A DNA stretch of 64,000 bases from Streptomyces sp. DH5 (GCF_020873915.1 NZ_JAHWGP010000025.1:55891-119890); one strand, 5' to 3'. Shown: positions 25,461 through 35,088, numbered from the stretch's first letter. Notes: generated from the letters alone by a model not told the origin. Made by a program: numbers and translations.

Positions 25461-26819
25461 ATGACAGCCCCCAGCGGCCGCTGGATCGAGCAGTGGGACC
25501 CGGAGGACGAGACCTTCTGGAACCGCACCGGAGAGCGGATCGCCCGCCGCAATCTCCTCTTCTCCGTGCTGTCCGAGCACATCGGCTTCTCGATCTGGAC
25601 GATGTGGTCCGTGCTGGTGCTCTTCATGGGCCCCGAGTACGGGCTCACCCCGGCCGACAAGTTCCTGCTGACGTCGGTGGTCACCCTGGTCGGTGCCGTG
25701 GTCCGGGTCCCGTACACCTTCGCCGTCGCGGTGTTCGGCGGACGGAACTGGACGGTGATCAGCGCCGCGCTGCTGCTGGTGCCCACCGTCGCCGCGTTCG
25801 CCGTGATGGAGCCGGGCACCTCCTTCTCCACGTTCCTGCTGGTCGGCCTGCTGGCCGGCATCGGCGGCGGCAACTTCGCCTCGTCCATGACCAACATCAA
25901 CGCCTTCTTCCCCCTGCGGAAGAAGGGCTGGGCGCTCGGTCTGAACGCCGGCGGCGGCAACGTCGGCGTCCCGGTGATCCAGCTCGTCGCGCTCGCGATC
26001 ATCGGGGCGAGCGGCGGACCGAGGGTGCTGCTCGGCCTCTACATCCCGCTGATCGTCGCCGCCGCCGTGCTCGCCGCGCTGTACATGGACAACCTCGCCT
26101 CGGTGCGCAACGACACCGGCGCCGCCAAGGACGCCGCGCGCGACGCGCACACCTGGATCATGTCCTTCCTCTACATCGGCACCTTCGGCTCGTTCATCGG
26201 CTACAGCTTCGCCTTCGGGCAGGTGCTGCAGAACCAGTTCGACCGCACCCCGCTCGAAGCCGCCTACGTGACCTTCGTCGGCCCGCTGCTCGGCTCCCTG
26301 ATCCGCCCGGTGGGCGGCAGGCTCGCCGACCGGTACGGCGGCGCGCGGATCACCCTGTGGAACTTCGTCGCCATGGGAGCGGCGACGGCGGTGCTGACCG
26401 TCGCCTCCATGCAGAAGTCGCTCGCGCTGTTCACCGTGGCCTTCGTGGTGCTGTTCGTGCTGACCGGCCTCGGCAACGGGTCGACGTACAAGATGATCCC
26501 CGGCATCTTCCAGGCGAAGGCCCACGCCCTCGGGCTGCGGGGCGAGGCGGCGGACGCGTACGGGCGGCGGCTGTCCGGGGCGGCCATGGGACTGATCGGC
26601 GCGGTCGGCGCGCTCGGCGGCGTCGGCATCAACCTGGCGTTCCGCCAGTCCTTCCTCTCCCACGGCTCCGGCACCGGCGCGTTCGTCGCGTTCCTCGCCT
26701 GCTACGCCGTCTGCTTCGCGGTCACCTGGGCGGTATACCTTCGCCGCCCGGCGGCCCGCGCGGGTGGCACGAGCCCGGCTCCGGAGGAGAAGCCGCAGCT
26801 CAGCTACGCCGACGTGTGA
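25461..26819 (+). CDS. narK: NarK-type nitrate/nitrite transporter
   Basis: This 452-residue MFS protein of the nitrate/nitrite porter family has a strong ribosome site (gtggagg) before ATG 25461. The family signature is clear: GGGNFASSMTNINAFFPLRK followed by KGWALGLNAGGGNVGVPVIQ. A second Gly-rich segment occurs in the C-terminal half (LGNGSTYKMIPGIF). It moves nitrate in and/or nitrite out across the membrane. The next gene is nnaR, the nitrate/nitrite assimilation regulator, which supports this role and a regulatory link. Confidence 0.92.
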   Translation: MTAPSGRWIEQWDPEDETFWNRTGERIARRNLLFSVLSEHIGFSIWTMWSVLVLFMGPEYGLTPADKFLLTSVVTLVGAVVRVPYTFAVAVFGGRNWTVISAALLLVPTVAAFAVMEPGTSFSTFLLVGLLAGIGGGNFASSMTNINAFFPLRKKGWALGLNAGGGNVGVPVIQLVALAIIGASGGPRVLLGLYIPLIVAAAVLAALYMDNLASVRNDTGAAKDAARDAHTWIMSFLYIGTFGSFIGYSFAFGQVLQNQFDRTPLEAAYVTFVGPLLGSLIRPVGGRLADRYGGARITLWNFVAMGAATAVLTVASMQKSLALFTVAFVVLFVLTGLGNGSTYKMIPGIFQAKAHALGLRGEAADAYGRRLSGAAMGLIGAVGALGGVGINLAFRQSFLSHGSGTGAFVAFLACYAVCFAVTWAVYLRRPAARAGGTSPAPEEKPQLSYADV

Positions 26820-26949
26820 CGCGACGTGACGTAACACTGGTGACATGCAGCCGAACCGGGCCCGTCACGGATCGTTGACAGGCTCGGCCGGCAGGGAGGT
26901 GGAGCCGCACCTCCCTGCGGTACACCGACTCGAGCGCGGGGCGAGAACC

Positions 26950-28104
26950 ATGGACGACGAACGACAGCAGCCACCGGAGCCCGGTCCTCTCGCGGGATTC
27001 ACCGTGGGGGTGACCGCGGCGCGCCGTGCCGACGAACTGGGCGCACTGCTGGCGCGGCGCGGGGCCTCCGTGCTGCACGCCCCGGCCCTGCGGATCGTGC
27101 CGCTCGCCGACGACGGCGAACTGCTGGCCGCCACCAAGGACATCATCGGGCAGGTCCCGGACATCGCGGTCGCCACCACCGCCATCGGCTTCCGGGGCTG
27201 GGTGGAGGCCGCCGACGGCTGGGGTCTCGGCGAGGACCTGCTGGCACGGCTGCGCGGGGTGCGGATCCTGGCGCGCGGGCCGAAGGTGAAGGGCGCGATC
27301 CGGGCGGCGGGTCTGACCGAGGAGTGGTCGCCGGCGTCGGAGTCCATGGCCGAGGTGCTCGACCGGCTGCTGGAGGAGGGCGTCGACGGGCTGCGGATCG
27401 CCGTCCAGCTGCACGGCGAGCCGCTGCCCGGCTTCGTGGAGTCGCTGCGGGCCGCGGGAGCGGAGGTGGTCGGGGTGCCGGTCTACCGGTGGCTTCCGCC
27501 GGAGGACCTCGGCCCGGTGGACCGTCTCGTCGACGCCACCGTCGCCCGCACCCTGGACGCCGTCACCTTCACCAGCGCGCCCGCCGCCGCGTCCCTGCTG
27601 TCCCGGGCCGAGGAGCGCGGGCTGCTCGACGACCTCCTGGCCGCCCTCGGCCACGACGTGCTGTCCGCCTGCGTCGGCCCGGTCACCGCGCTGCCCCTGC
27701 AGGCCCGCGGCGTCGACACCGTGCAGCCCGAACGCTTCCGGCTCGGCCCGCTGGTCCAGTTGCTCTGCCGGGAACTGCCCGCGCGGGCGCGCGCCCTTCC
27801 CGTCGCCGGGCACCGGATCGAGATCCGCGGGCACGCGGTCCTGGTGGACGGTGCGCTCAGACCCGTACCGCCGGCCGGGATGTCCCTGCTGCGGGCGCTG
27901 TCCCACCGGCCCGGCTGGGTCGTCTCCCGCGCCGAGCTGCTGCGCGCCCTGCCGGGCGCGGGCCGCGACGAGCACGCGGTGGAGACCGCCATGGCCCGCC
28001 TGCGCTCCGCCCTCGGCGCCCCGAAGCTGATCCAGACGGTCGTCAAACGCGGCTACCGCCTCGCCCTGGACCCGGCGGCGGACACCAAGTACGGGGACGG
28101 CTGA
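26950..28104 (+). CDS. nnaR: NnaR: HemD-like/OmpR-type regulator of nitrate assimilation
   Basis: This 384-residue fusion begins at ATG 26950, with ggggcgag upstream. Residues about 15-255 resemble uroporphyrinogen-III synthase (LAGFTVGVTAARRADELGAL; FTSAPAAASLL). Residues about 285-380 are an OmpR-type winged helix (PPAGMSLLRALSHRPGWVVS, VETAMARLRSAL, LIQTVVKRGYRLAL). In S. coelicolor NnaR (SCO2958) activates nitrite reductase and other assimilation genes together with GlnR. It lies 130 bp after narK, leaving room for its own promoter. Whether the HemD-like part is still an enzyme or now a sensor cannot be told. Confidence 0.9.
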   Translation: MDDERQQPPEPGPLAGFTVGVTAARRADELGALLARRGASVLHAPALRIVPLADDGELLAATKDIIGQVPDIAVATTAIGFRGWVEAADGWGLGEDLLARLRGVRILARGPKVKGAIRAAGLTEEWSPASESMAEVLDRLLEEGVDGLRIAVQLHGEPLPGFVESLRAAGAEVVGVPVYRWLPPEDLGPVDRLVDATVARTLDAVTFTSAPAAASLLSRAEERGLLDDLLAALGHDVLSACVGPVTALPLQARGVDTVQPERFRLGPLVQLLCRELPARARALPVAGHRIEIRGHAVLVDGALRPVPPAGMSLLRALSHRPGWVVSRAELLRALPGAGRDEHAVETAMARLRSALGAPKLIQTVVKRGYRLALDPAADTKYGDG

Positions 28105-28211
28105 GCGCGGGGGGTTCCGGGGGCCGTGGCGGGCGGGCACTGTGGGAGGAGAACGGTTTCCAGGATCGCTCACCGGCCCCGCGCGGGGCCCACCTAGGCG
28201 GTGGCAGGAAC

Positions 28212-28805
28212 ATGGCACTGGGTACGGTCACGGCGCCCCACGAGCTGAGGTTCGACACCGGGCGGGTCTGCCTGGATCTGCTCGCGACCGCCCATCCCGA
28301 GGAACGGCTCGACTCCTCTGCGGCACTGCGCGCCTGGATCGCCGGGTCCGGACTCGTGCCCGAGGACACCGCGCTGGCCCACGCGGACACCTCCTGGCTG
28401 CCGGCGTTCCGTGAACTGCGCGGGCTGCTCGTCCCGTTGGTGCGCGGCAGGCCCGCGCCCGGTGTCCCCTCGTCCGACCTCGCGCTGGCCCGGGTGAACG
28501 AACTCGCCCGCGCGGCGCCCCCGGCACCCCGCGCCGTGCCCGGGGAGGACGGCACCCTGGTGCGCCGCCTGGCCGGGCCGCCCGGCCGGGCCGCGCTGCT
28601 CGCGGCGATCGCGCGGGACGCGGTGGACCTGCTCACCGACCCCGCCGCCCGGGCGAGCCTGCGGCAGTGCGAGGGCGACGACTGCCCCATCGTCTACGTC
28701 GACACCTCCCGTGGGCGCAGGCGGCGCTGGTGTTCCAGCGAGGTCTGCGGCAACCGCGAGCGCGTGGCCCGCCACCGCCGCCGCGCGGCCCTCGCCCGTG
28801 CCTGA
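28212..28805 (+). CDS. CGNR zinc-finger (ABATE-domain) regulator
   Basis: This 197-residue protein starts at ATG 28212, with aggaa close upstream. The N-terminal 130 residues form the ABATE stress-linked domain (FDTGRVCLDLLATAHPEERL). The C-terminus is a CGNR finger (CEGDDCPIVYVDTS, WCSSEVCGNRERVARHRRR) that probably binds zinc and DNA. The family is common in actinomycetes and little studied. It follows nnaR by 107 bp. Confidence 0.88.
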   Translation: MALGTVTAPHELRFDTGRVCLDLLATAHPEERLDSSAALRAWIAGSGLVPEDTALAHADTSWLPAFRELRGLLVPLVRGRPAPGVPSSDLALARVNELARAAPPAPRAVPGEDGTLVRRLAGPPGRAALLAAIARDAVDLLTDPAARASLRQCEGDDCPIVYVDTSRGRRRRWCSSEVCGNRERVARHRRRAALARA

Positions 28806-29104
28806 CGGAATGTCCGGCTCGACTCCTGTGCCGCGTATGCGACTTCCGGGTGCCGGGCCGGGTGGACACCGTCGAAGTGACCTGCGTCACGGCCCTGTTC
28901 GCCCTCGCCGTGACCCGCCTCGCGACATCGCTCCGGCCGCCGTGTCGGAAAGGTGAAGAAGCGGCGGGGGAATTGTGGGTTCATGTCCCGGTCGGGGCGC
29001 CGGCCCGCAGAAAACCGCCGTCTTTCTTTGAACACCCCGCCCCCGCCGTCCGTACCGGTTGTCGAGCGACCGACGGGGGGATCCCCCGGACACCGGAGGT
29101 GGGC

Positions 29105-29683
29105 GTGCGCAAGGATGCGGCCGTGGCCAATGAACGTGGAGCGAGGGCCCGACATCGCATGTCCTCACAGCCCTCGGAACCCGACGAGGAGCTGATGCGC
29201 GCGCTGTATCGCGAGCACGCCGGGCCGTTGCTGGCCTACGTCCTGCGGCTGGTCGCCGGAGACCGGCAGCGCGCCGAGGACGTCGTACAGGAAACGCTCA
29301 TCCGTGCCTGGAAGAACGCCGGTCAGCTCAATCGGGCGACCGGTTCGGTACGCCCCTGGCTGGTGACGGTCGCCCGGCGCATCGTCATCGACGGCCACCG
29401 CAGCCGGCAGGCCCGGCCGCAGGAGGTCGATCCGTCGCCGCTGGAGGTCATCCCCGCGGAGGACGAGATCGACAAGGCGCTGTGGCTGATGACGCTGTCG
29501 GACGCGCTCGACGACCTGACCCCGGCTCACCGGGAGGTCCTCGTCGAGACCTACTTCAAAGGGCGTACCGTCAATGAGGCGGCACAGACACTCGGCATAC
29601 CGAGCGGCACCGTCCGTTCCCGTGTGTTCTACGCCCTGCGGTCGATGAAGCTGGCTCTGGAGGAGCGGGGGGTGACGGCGTGA
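29105..29683 (+). CDS. sigU: ECF sigma factor, SigU-like
   Basis: This 192-residue sigma-70 family factor has region 2 (LMRALYREHAGPLLAYVLRL, QRAEDVVQETLIRAWKN) and region 4 (LTPAHREVLVETYFKGRTVN, IPSGTVRSRVFYALRSMK). GTG 29105 is preferred because ggaggtgggc lies directly upstream; GTG 29123 and ATG 29159 are in frame and possible. The stop overlaps the start of a zinc anti-sigma gene, so the pair is translated together. The position and partner fit S. coelicolor SigU. The preceding 299-bp spacer holds no gene; a GGGGGATCCCCC palindrome lies at 29076-29087. Confidence 0.87.
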   Translation: MRKDAAVANERGARARHRMSSQPSEPDEELMRALYREHAGPLLAYVLRLVAGDRQRAEDVVQETLIRAWKNAGQLNRATGSVRPWLVTVARRIVIDGHRSRQARPQEVDPSPLEVIPAEDEIDKALWLMTLSDALDDLTPAHREVLVETYFKGRTVNEAAQTLGIPSGTVRSRVFYALRSMKLALEERGVTA

Positions 29684-30519
29684 TGGGTGTGTACGGGGGA
29701 GACCGGGGATTCGGCACGGGCGGTACGGGTATGTCTGGTGCCATGGAGGGATCACCGGTGCCGAACGAGCACGAGACCGTCGGCGCCTACGCCCTCGGCA
29801 TCCTCGACGACGCCGAAGCCACCGCCTTCGAGGCGCACCTGGCCTCCTGCGAGTGGTGCGCCCAGCAGCTCGACGAACTCGCCGGTATGGAACCGATGCT
29901 GGCCGCGCTCGCGGACCTGCCCGGTACCGGCACGCCCGCGCTGGGTGAGTCCCTGTCCGCGAAGCCCTCGCCCCGCGTGGTGGAGAGGCTGGTCGACGAG
30001 GTCGCCGAGCGCCGCGCGAGGAAGCGCCGCCGCAACTTCTACATGGTGGCCGCCGCGGGCGCGCTGATCGTCAGCGGTCCGTTCGTCGCCGTCGCCGCGA
30101 GCGGCGGGGACAGTGAGGGCGGAGGCGGGAGCGGTACCAACCGGACGCTGGCGGCCGACTCCGCCAAGGACGCCTTCGACGGCATCTCCGACAAGATCTC
30201 CGCGACCGACCCCGGCACCAAGGTCACCGCGACCGTGGCGCTGGAGGAGAAGACCTGGGGCACCGGCACGGTGCTGGAGCTGAAGAACGTCACCGGGCCG
30301 CTGAAGTGCTCGCTGATCGCCGTCGGCAAGAACGGCGAGCGGGAGACCGTCACGTCCTGGTCCGTCCCGGAGTGGGGCTACGGCATGGCGGACGCCAAGT
30401 CCGACAAGGGCAGGCAGCCGCTCTACATCGAGGGCGGCGCGGCCTTCGAGCCGAACGACATCGACCACTTCGAGGTCATGTCCTTCGACGGCGACGTGCT
30501 GGTCGAGGTCGACGCGTAG
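29683..30519 (+). CDS. Membrane anti-sigma factor with ZAS motif
   Basis: This 278-residue protein begins at ATG 29683, overlapping the sigma stop (TGATG). The zinc anti-sigma motif HxxxCxxC is present (FEAHLASCEWCAQQLDELAG). A single membrane helix lies near residue 115-135 (FYMVAAAGALIVSGPFVAVA) and the C-terminal 140 residues are outside, with an anti-sigma-K-like extracellular fold (LKNVTGPLKCSLIAVGKNGE). It should hold the preceding sigma factor inactive at the membrane until an outside signal causes its release, possibly by proteolysis. Confidence 0.9.
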   Translation: MGVYGGDRGFGTGGTGMSGAMEGSPVPNEHETVGAYALGILDDAEATAFEAHLASCEWCAQQLDELAGMEPMLAALADLPGTGTPALGESLSAKPSPRVVERLVDEVAERRARKRRRNFYMVAAAGALIVSGPFVAVAASGGDSEGGGGSGTNRTLAADSAKDAFDGISDKISATDPGTKVTATVALEEKTWGTGTVLELKNVTGPLKCSLIAVGKNGERETVTSWSVPEWGYGMADAKSDKGRQPLYIEGGAAFEPNDIDHFEVMSFDGDVLVEVDA

Positions 30520-30579
30520 CCGTCCGGTGCCCCCTTCGCGTACGGTTGACGGCTGCCCAGCACGTCAGAAGGGGGCCCG

Positions 30580-32877
30580 GTGGCCGCTCAGGCTCAACAG
30601 GAAACCGCGGTCGAAACGGTTCACGACTCCGTTCGGGACCGCGAGATCCGAGTCGAACAGGAACACCTGGACCGGGTGTACCGGCGCCTCGAGGAGAAGA
30701 TCCACGAGGCGGAGTTCCTCATGGCCGACGCCGCCCGGCGCGGCCACGTCGGTACGCCCGGCGCCCTCGCCGAACGGGACGCCCAGGTCTTCCGGGCCGG
30801 CATCCACCTCAACCGGCTGAACAACGAGTACGAGGACTTCCTCTTCGGCCGGATCGACCTGCTGCCCGGCAAGGACGGCAAGAAGGGCCCGGACGGCGCG
30901 TACACCGCCGTCGAGCCCGCCGACGGGGCCATCAGGGACGACAACACCGCCGACATCGCCGAGACCCTGCACATCGGCCGGATCGGTGTCCTCGACGAGG
31001 ACTACGCCCCGCTGGTCATCGACTGGCGGGCCCCCGCGGCCGCCCCGTTCTACCGCTCCACCCCGGTCGACCCCGGCCGCGTGGTGCGGCGCCGCGTCAT
31101 CCGCTCCAAGGGCCGCCGGGTGCGCAGCGTCGAGGACGACCTGATGCGCCCCGAGCTGAAGGCGTCCCTGGACGGCCGCGAGCTGCCGGTGATCGGCGAC
31201 GGCGCCCTGATGGCCGCGCTCGGCCAGGCCCGTACGCACACCATGCGCGACATCGTCGCGTCCATCCAGGCCGAGCAGGACCTGGTGATCCGCGCCCCCG
31301 CCGCCTCGGTGACGTACGTCGAGGGCGGCCCCGGCACCGGCAAGACCGCCGTCGCCCTGCACCGGGCGGCCTACCTCCTCTACCAGGACCGGCGCCGGTA
31401 CGCGGGCGGCATCCTGATCGTCTCGCCCACCCCGCTCCTCGTCGCCTACACCGAAGGCGTGCTGCCCTCCCTCGGCGAGGAGGGCCAGGTCGCCATCCGC
31501 GCCATCGGCTCCCTCGTCGACGGCGCCGAGGCGACGCTGTACGACTCCCCGCCGGTGGCCCGCGCCAAGGGCTCGTACCGGATGCTCAAGGTGCTGCGGA
31601 AGGCCGCCCGCGGAACGCTGGAACGAAACGATCCGCCGCGGCGGCTGCGGGTCGTCGCCTTCGGCCGCCGACTGGAGCTGGAGGCGGAGGAACTGGACGC
31701 CGTCCGCCGCTCCGCCCTCGGCGGCACCGCCCCCGTCAACCTGCTGCGCCCCCGCGCCCGCAAGCTGCTCCTGGACGCCCTGTGGGAGCGCTCCGGCGCC
31801 GCGGGCCGGCACACCGACCCGGAACTGGCCGCCGAGCTGCGTTCCTCCTTCGACGAGGACATCACCTCCGAGGACGACTTCACCGCCTTCCTCGACGCCT
31901 GGTGGCCCGAGCTGACCCCGGCCGCCGTGCTGGACGCCATGGCCGACGAGCGGAGCCTCGGCCGCTGGGCCCGGCGGATCCTCAACCCGGGCGAGGTCCG
32001 CAGGGTCGCCCGCTCGCTGAAGCGGGAGGGGCGCTCCGTGCACGACATCGCGATGCTCGACGAGCTCCAGGCGCTCCTCGGCGCCCCCGCGCGCCCCCGC
32101 AGGAAGCGCGAGCTCGACCCGCTGGACCAGCTCACCGGCCTGGAGGAGCTGATGCCGGTGCGCGAGGAGTCCCAGCGCGAGCGGGCCGAGCGGCTGGCCC
32201 AGGAGCGCGTCGAGTACGCGCACGTCATCGTGGACGAGGCGCAGGACCTCACGCCTATGCAGTGGCGCATGGTCGGCCGGCGTGGCCGGCACGCCACCTG
32301 GACGGTCGTCGGCGACCCGGCCCAGTCGTCCTGGTCGGACCCCGACGAGGCCGCCCAGGCCCGCGACGAGGCCCTCGGCAGCCGCCCGCGCCGCCGCTTC
32401 GAGCTCACGGTGAACTACCGCAACCCCGCGGAGATCGCCGAGCTGGCGTCCAGGGTGCTCGCCCTCGCCATGCCCGGCTCCGTGTCACCGCGGGCCGTGC
32501 GGTCGACCGGGCTGCGGCCGCGGTTCGCCGTGGTGGCGGAGTCGCCGGGGGAGACCGTGCGTGCGGAGGCGGCCCGGCTGCTGGACCGTGTGGACGGAAC
32601 CGTCGGCGTGGTCGTCGCCATGCAGCGCCGCGAGGAGGCCGCCCGCTGGCTGGAAGGGCTCGGCGACCGCGTGGTGGCGCTCGGCAGCCTGGAAGCCAAG
32701 GGCCTGGAGTACGACGCCTCGATCGTCGTCTCCCCCGCGGAGATCGCCGACGAGTCCCCCGCCGGCCTGCGCGTGCTGTACGTCGCCCTCACCCGGGCCA
32801 CGCAGCAGCTCACGGTGGTCTCGACGGCCCGCGACGAACCCGACGCCGACGGGGTGCCCGATCTGCTGAGGGACTGA
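30580..32877 (+). CDS. helD: HelD-family RNA polymerase-associated helicase-like ATPase
   Basis: This 765-residue UvrD-like ATPase starts at GTG 30580 after gaaggggggc. The N-terminal coiled coil (REIRVEQEHLDRVYRRLEEK) enters the RNA polymerase secondary channel in HelD proteins. WRAP (LVIDWRAPAAAPFY) is characteristic of the family. Walker A GGPGTGKT is at about 249-256; VIVDEAQDLTPMQWRMVGRR and YVALTRATQQL complete the ATPase. HelD releases stalled RNA polymerase, and some Streptomyces HelD proteins (HelR) protect it from rifamycins. No rifamycin-associated inverted repeat is visible upstream, so an induced resistance role is not indicated. Confidence 0.9.
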   Translation: MAAQAQQETAVETVHDSVRDREIRVEQEHLDRVYRRLEEKIHEAEFLMADAARRGHVGTPGALAERDAQVFRAGIHLNRLNNEYEDFLFGRIDLLPGKDGKKGPDGAYTAVEPADGAIRDDNTADIAETLHIGRIGVLDEDYAPLVIDWRAPAAAPFYRSTPVDPGRVVRRRVIRSKGRRVRSVEDDLMRPELKASLDGRELPVIGDGALMAALGQARTHTMRDIVASIQAEQDLVIRAPAASVTYVEGGPGTGKTAVALHRAAYLLYQDRRRYAGGILIVSPTPLLVAYTEGVLPSLGEEGQVAIRAIGSLVDGAEATLYDSPPVARAKGSYRMLKVLRKAARGTLERNDPPRRLRVVAFGRRLELEAEELDAVRRSALGGTAPVNLLRPRARKLLLDALWERSGAAGRHTDPELAAELRSSFDEDITSEDDFTAFLDAWWPELTPAAVLDAMADERSLGRWARRILNPGEVRRVARSLKREGRSVHDIAMLDELQALLGAPARPRRKRELDPLDQLTGLEELMPVREESQRERAERLAQERVEYAHVIVDEAQDLTPMQWRMVGRRGRHATWTVVGDPAQSSWSDPDEAAQARDEALGSRPRRRFELTVNYRNPAEIAELASRVLALAMPGSVSPRAVRSTGLRPRFAVVAESPGETVRAEAARLLDRVDGTVGVVVAMQRREEAARWLEGLGDRVVALGSLEAKGLEYDASIVVSPAEIADESPAGLRVLYVALTRATQQLTVVSTARDEPDADGVPDLLRD

Positions 32878-32963
32878 CGGGGCCGGACGCGGGGCGGACA
32901 CCGCAGGAAAAGCGGTTGTGCCACGGGAATGGTCATACGGCATCCGTTTGTTAGCCTGGACGT

Positions 32964-33092
32964 GGCACCGGCCCGATCCAAGCCCCCGGGCCCAACCTTC
33001 GTCGCTACGAGCGACCACTTGCCGCGAGGCGAGCATGGCGGGTCGGTGTCACCAGCTCGAAGAGGTCCACGTCACACGACGTGGACCTCTTT
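32964..33092 (+). ncRNA. Candidate small RNA upstream of malic enzyme
   Basis: A transcript starting about 7 nt after the tagcct box and ending at the strong hairpin would be about 130 nt, with an internal hairpin at 33001-33015 and no open frame with a ribosome site. The alternative is that the hairpin merely terminates helD. Confidence 0.35.
33060..33091 (+). terminator. Strong intrinsic terminator
   Basis: A perfect 14-bp stem (aagaggtccacgtc with its complement) and loop acac is followed by several T residues. Confidence 0.88.
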
Positions 33093-33280
33093 GTCATGTC
33101 GCCCCGACACCTCCTTTGCCGTGTCGCCCGTCACCCTCATGAGGCGGAAAACGGATTCCGTCATACGGAAGGCACCGTGAACAAAACGTCCGCAATCCAA
33201 GGCGGCTACCGCGTACTCAGCGGTAGGTGCGACGATCGGACAGCACATTCGCGACACGGTAAAAGCAGAGGAAGTCGGCC

Positions 33281-34690
33281 ATGGCAACGGCGCCCAGCGT
33301 CTCCTACTCGATGACCATCCGGCTGGAGGTGCCCGCGGGTGGAACCGCGGTCTCCCAGCTCACCGGGGCAGTCGAGTCCCACGGAGGCTCGGTGACCGGC
33401 CTCGACGTGACGGCGTCCGGCCACGAACGGCTCCGCATCGACGTCACCATCGCCGCCACCTCCACCGCCCACGCCGACGAGATCGTCGAACAACTGCGCG
33501 GCATCGAGGGCGTCACCCTGGGCAAGGTCTCCGACCGTACGTTCCTGATGCACCTCGGCGGCAAGATCGAGATGGCGTCGAAGCACCCCATCCGCAACCG
33601 TGACGACCTCTCCATGGTGTACACCCCGGGTGTGGCCCGGGTCTGCATGGCGATCGCCGAGAACCCCGAGGACGCCCGCCGCCTCACCATCAAGCGCAAC
33701 TCCGTTGCGGTCGTGACGGACGGCTCCGCGGTGCTGGGCCTGGGCAACATCGGCCCCAAGGCCGCGCTGCCGGTCATGGAGGGCAAGGCGGCCCTCTTCA
33801 AGCGGTTCGCCGGCATCGACGCCTGGCCGATCTGCCTGGACACCCAGGACACCGACGCGATCGTCGAGATCGTCAAGGCCATCGCCCCGGGCTTCGCCGG
33901 CATCAACCTCGAGGACATCTCCGCACCCCGCTGCTTCGAGATCGAGGCCCGGCTGCGCGAGGCGCTCGACATCCCCGTCTTCCACGACGACCAGCACGGC
34001 ACCGCGATCGTCGTGCTGTCGGCGCTGACCAACGCGCTGCGCGTCACCGGCAAGTCGATCGACGGCATCCGCGTCGTGATGTCTGGCGCCGGCGCGGCCG
34101 GCACGGCCATCCTGAAGCTGCTGCTCGCCGCCGGTGTGAAGAACGCCGTGGTGGCCGACATCCACGGAGTCGTGCACGCGGGCCGCGAGGACCTGGTGGA
34201 CGCCACCCCCGGCTCCGCCCTGTGCTGGATCGCCGACAACACCAACCCCGAGAACCTCACCGGCACGCTGAAGGAGGCGGTGCGCGGTGCGGACGTCTTC
34301 ATCGGCGTCTCCGCCCCCAACGTCCTCGACGGCGAGGACGTCGCGGCGATGGCCGACGGTGCCGTCGTGTTCGCGCTCGCGAACCCCGACCCCGAGGTCG
34401 ACCCGGCAATCGCCCGTCAGACGGCCGCCGTTGTGGCCACCGGCCGCTCCGACTTCCCCAACCAGATCAACAACGTGCTGGTGTTCCCGGGAGTGTTCCG
34501 CGGTCTGCTGGACGCCCAGTCCCGCACCGTCAACACGGAGATGATGCTGGCCGCCGCCAAGGCGCTGGCCGACGTGGTGACCGAGGACGAACTGAACCCC
34601 AACTACATCATCCCCAGCGTGTTCAACGACAAGGTCGCGGGCGCGGTCGCCGGTGCGGTGCGCGACGCGGCGAGGGCCGCGGGGGCCTAG
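33281..34690 (+). CDS. NAD(P)-dependent malic enzyme with N-terminal ACT domain
   Basis: This 469-residue enzyme oxidatively decarboxylates malate to pyruvate, feeding NAD(P)H and pyruvate from the TCA cycle. The start ATG 33281 follows gaggaag. Residues about 1-85 are an ACT-like regulatory domain (MTIRLEVPAGGTAVSQLTGA). The catalytic part has SMVYTPGVARVC, LGLGNIGPKAALPVMEGKAA, FHDDQHGTA with the metal-binding Asp residues, and the dinucleotide fold MSGAGAAGTAI. Length and domain order match the prokaryotic short malic enzymes. It stands alone between two terminators. NAD versus NADP use cannot be settled by eye. Confidence 0.93.
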   Translation: MATAPSVSYSMTIRLEVPAGGTAVSQLTGAVESHGGSVTGLDVTASGHERLRIDVTIAATSTAHADEIVEQLRGIEGVTLGKVSDRTFLMHLGGKIEMASKHPIRNRDDLSMVYTPGVARVCMAIAENPEDARRLTIKRNSVAVVTDGSAVLGLGNIGPKAALPVMEGKAALFKRFAGIDAWPICLDTQDTDAIVEIVKAIAPGFAGINLEDISAPRCFEIEARLREALDIPVFHDDQHGTAIVVLSALTNALRVTGKSIDGIRVVMSGAGAAGTAILKLLLAAGVKNAVVADIHGVVHAGREDLVDATPGSALCWIADNTNPENLTGTLKEAVRGADVFIGVSAPNVLDGEDVAAMADGAVVFALANPDPEVDPAIARQTAAVVATGRSDFPNQINNVLVFPGVFRGLLDAQSRTVNTEMMLAAAKALADVVTEDELNPNYIIPSVFNDKVAGAVAGAVRDAARAAGA

Positions 34691-35088
34691 GCACCGGGCG
34701 GTGAACGGGCTGTGAGGATCGCCACGGCGTTTCGAAACGGCGTGGCGTGGAACTCGTAGGGTCCGGTCGCCCTCTATCGTGGGCGGCCGGATCCGGGCTG
34801 TGGCGGCCTTTCGCTGTCCGCTGCCGGAAGTGGACGGAGCGTCACCGCACGTCGCCCGTGGCGCTTCTCGTGTGACTCCCTCGGGTGTTCTCACGCCTTC
34901 CTGCGGGTGCCGGATTGGCATTACCGCCGCAGGTAGGGGCAGGATGCGTCCCTGGGCGCGAGGGTCTGACGACGGACCCGGGTCCGGGGACTCACCGAGG
35001 AACCTGGCAGCATCGGCTTCGCCGTGCCCTGCATGCGGCTCCGCCGCGTGGCACGCCTCAACGGCAAGAAGAACACGGGAGTAAGAAC
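34691..35088. other. Spacer between malic enzyme and hupA
   Basis: This 398-bp stretch holds an imperfect hairpin at 34721-34746 (gccacg...cgtggc around cgtttcgaaacg) that probably ends the malic enzyme transcript. The remaining 340 bp are the hupA upstream and leader region. Open frames here lack ribosome sites and family signatures; no clear promoter pair stands out. Confidence 0.5.

Larger units (their letters stand above)
32878..33280. other. Spacer between helD and malic enzyme with a possible small RNA
   Basis: No protein gene is convincing in these 403 bp. A -10-like tagcct lies at 32952-32957, a tight hairpin gtcgct-acg-agcgac at 33001-33015 and a strong terminator at 33060-33091. 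The words gtcatacgg and ccgt recur with similar spacing near 32932 and 33159, which may mark two similar promoters. Confidence 0.5.

Noticed and set aside
30520-30579. Rifamycin-associated element upstream of helD
   Set aside because: No long inverted repeat of that kind is present in the short spacer before the GTG.
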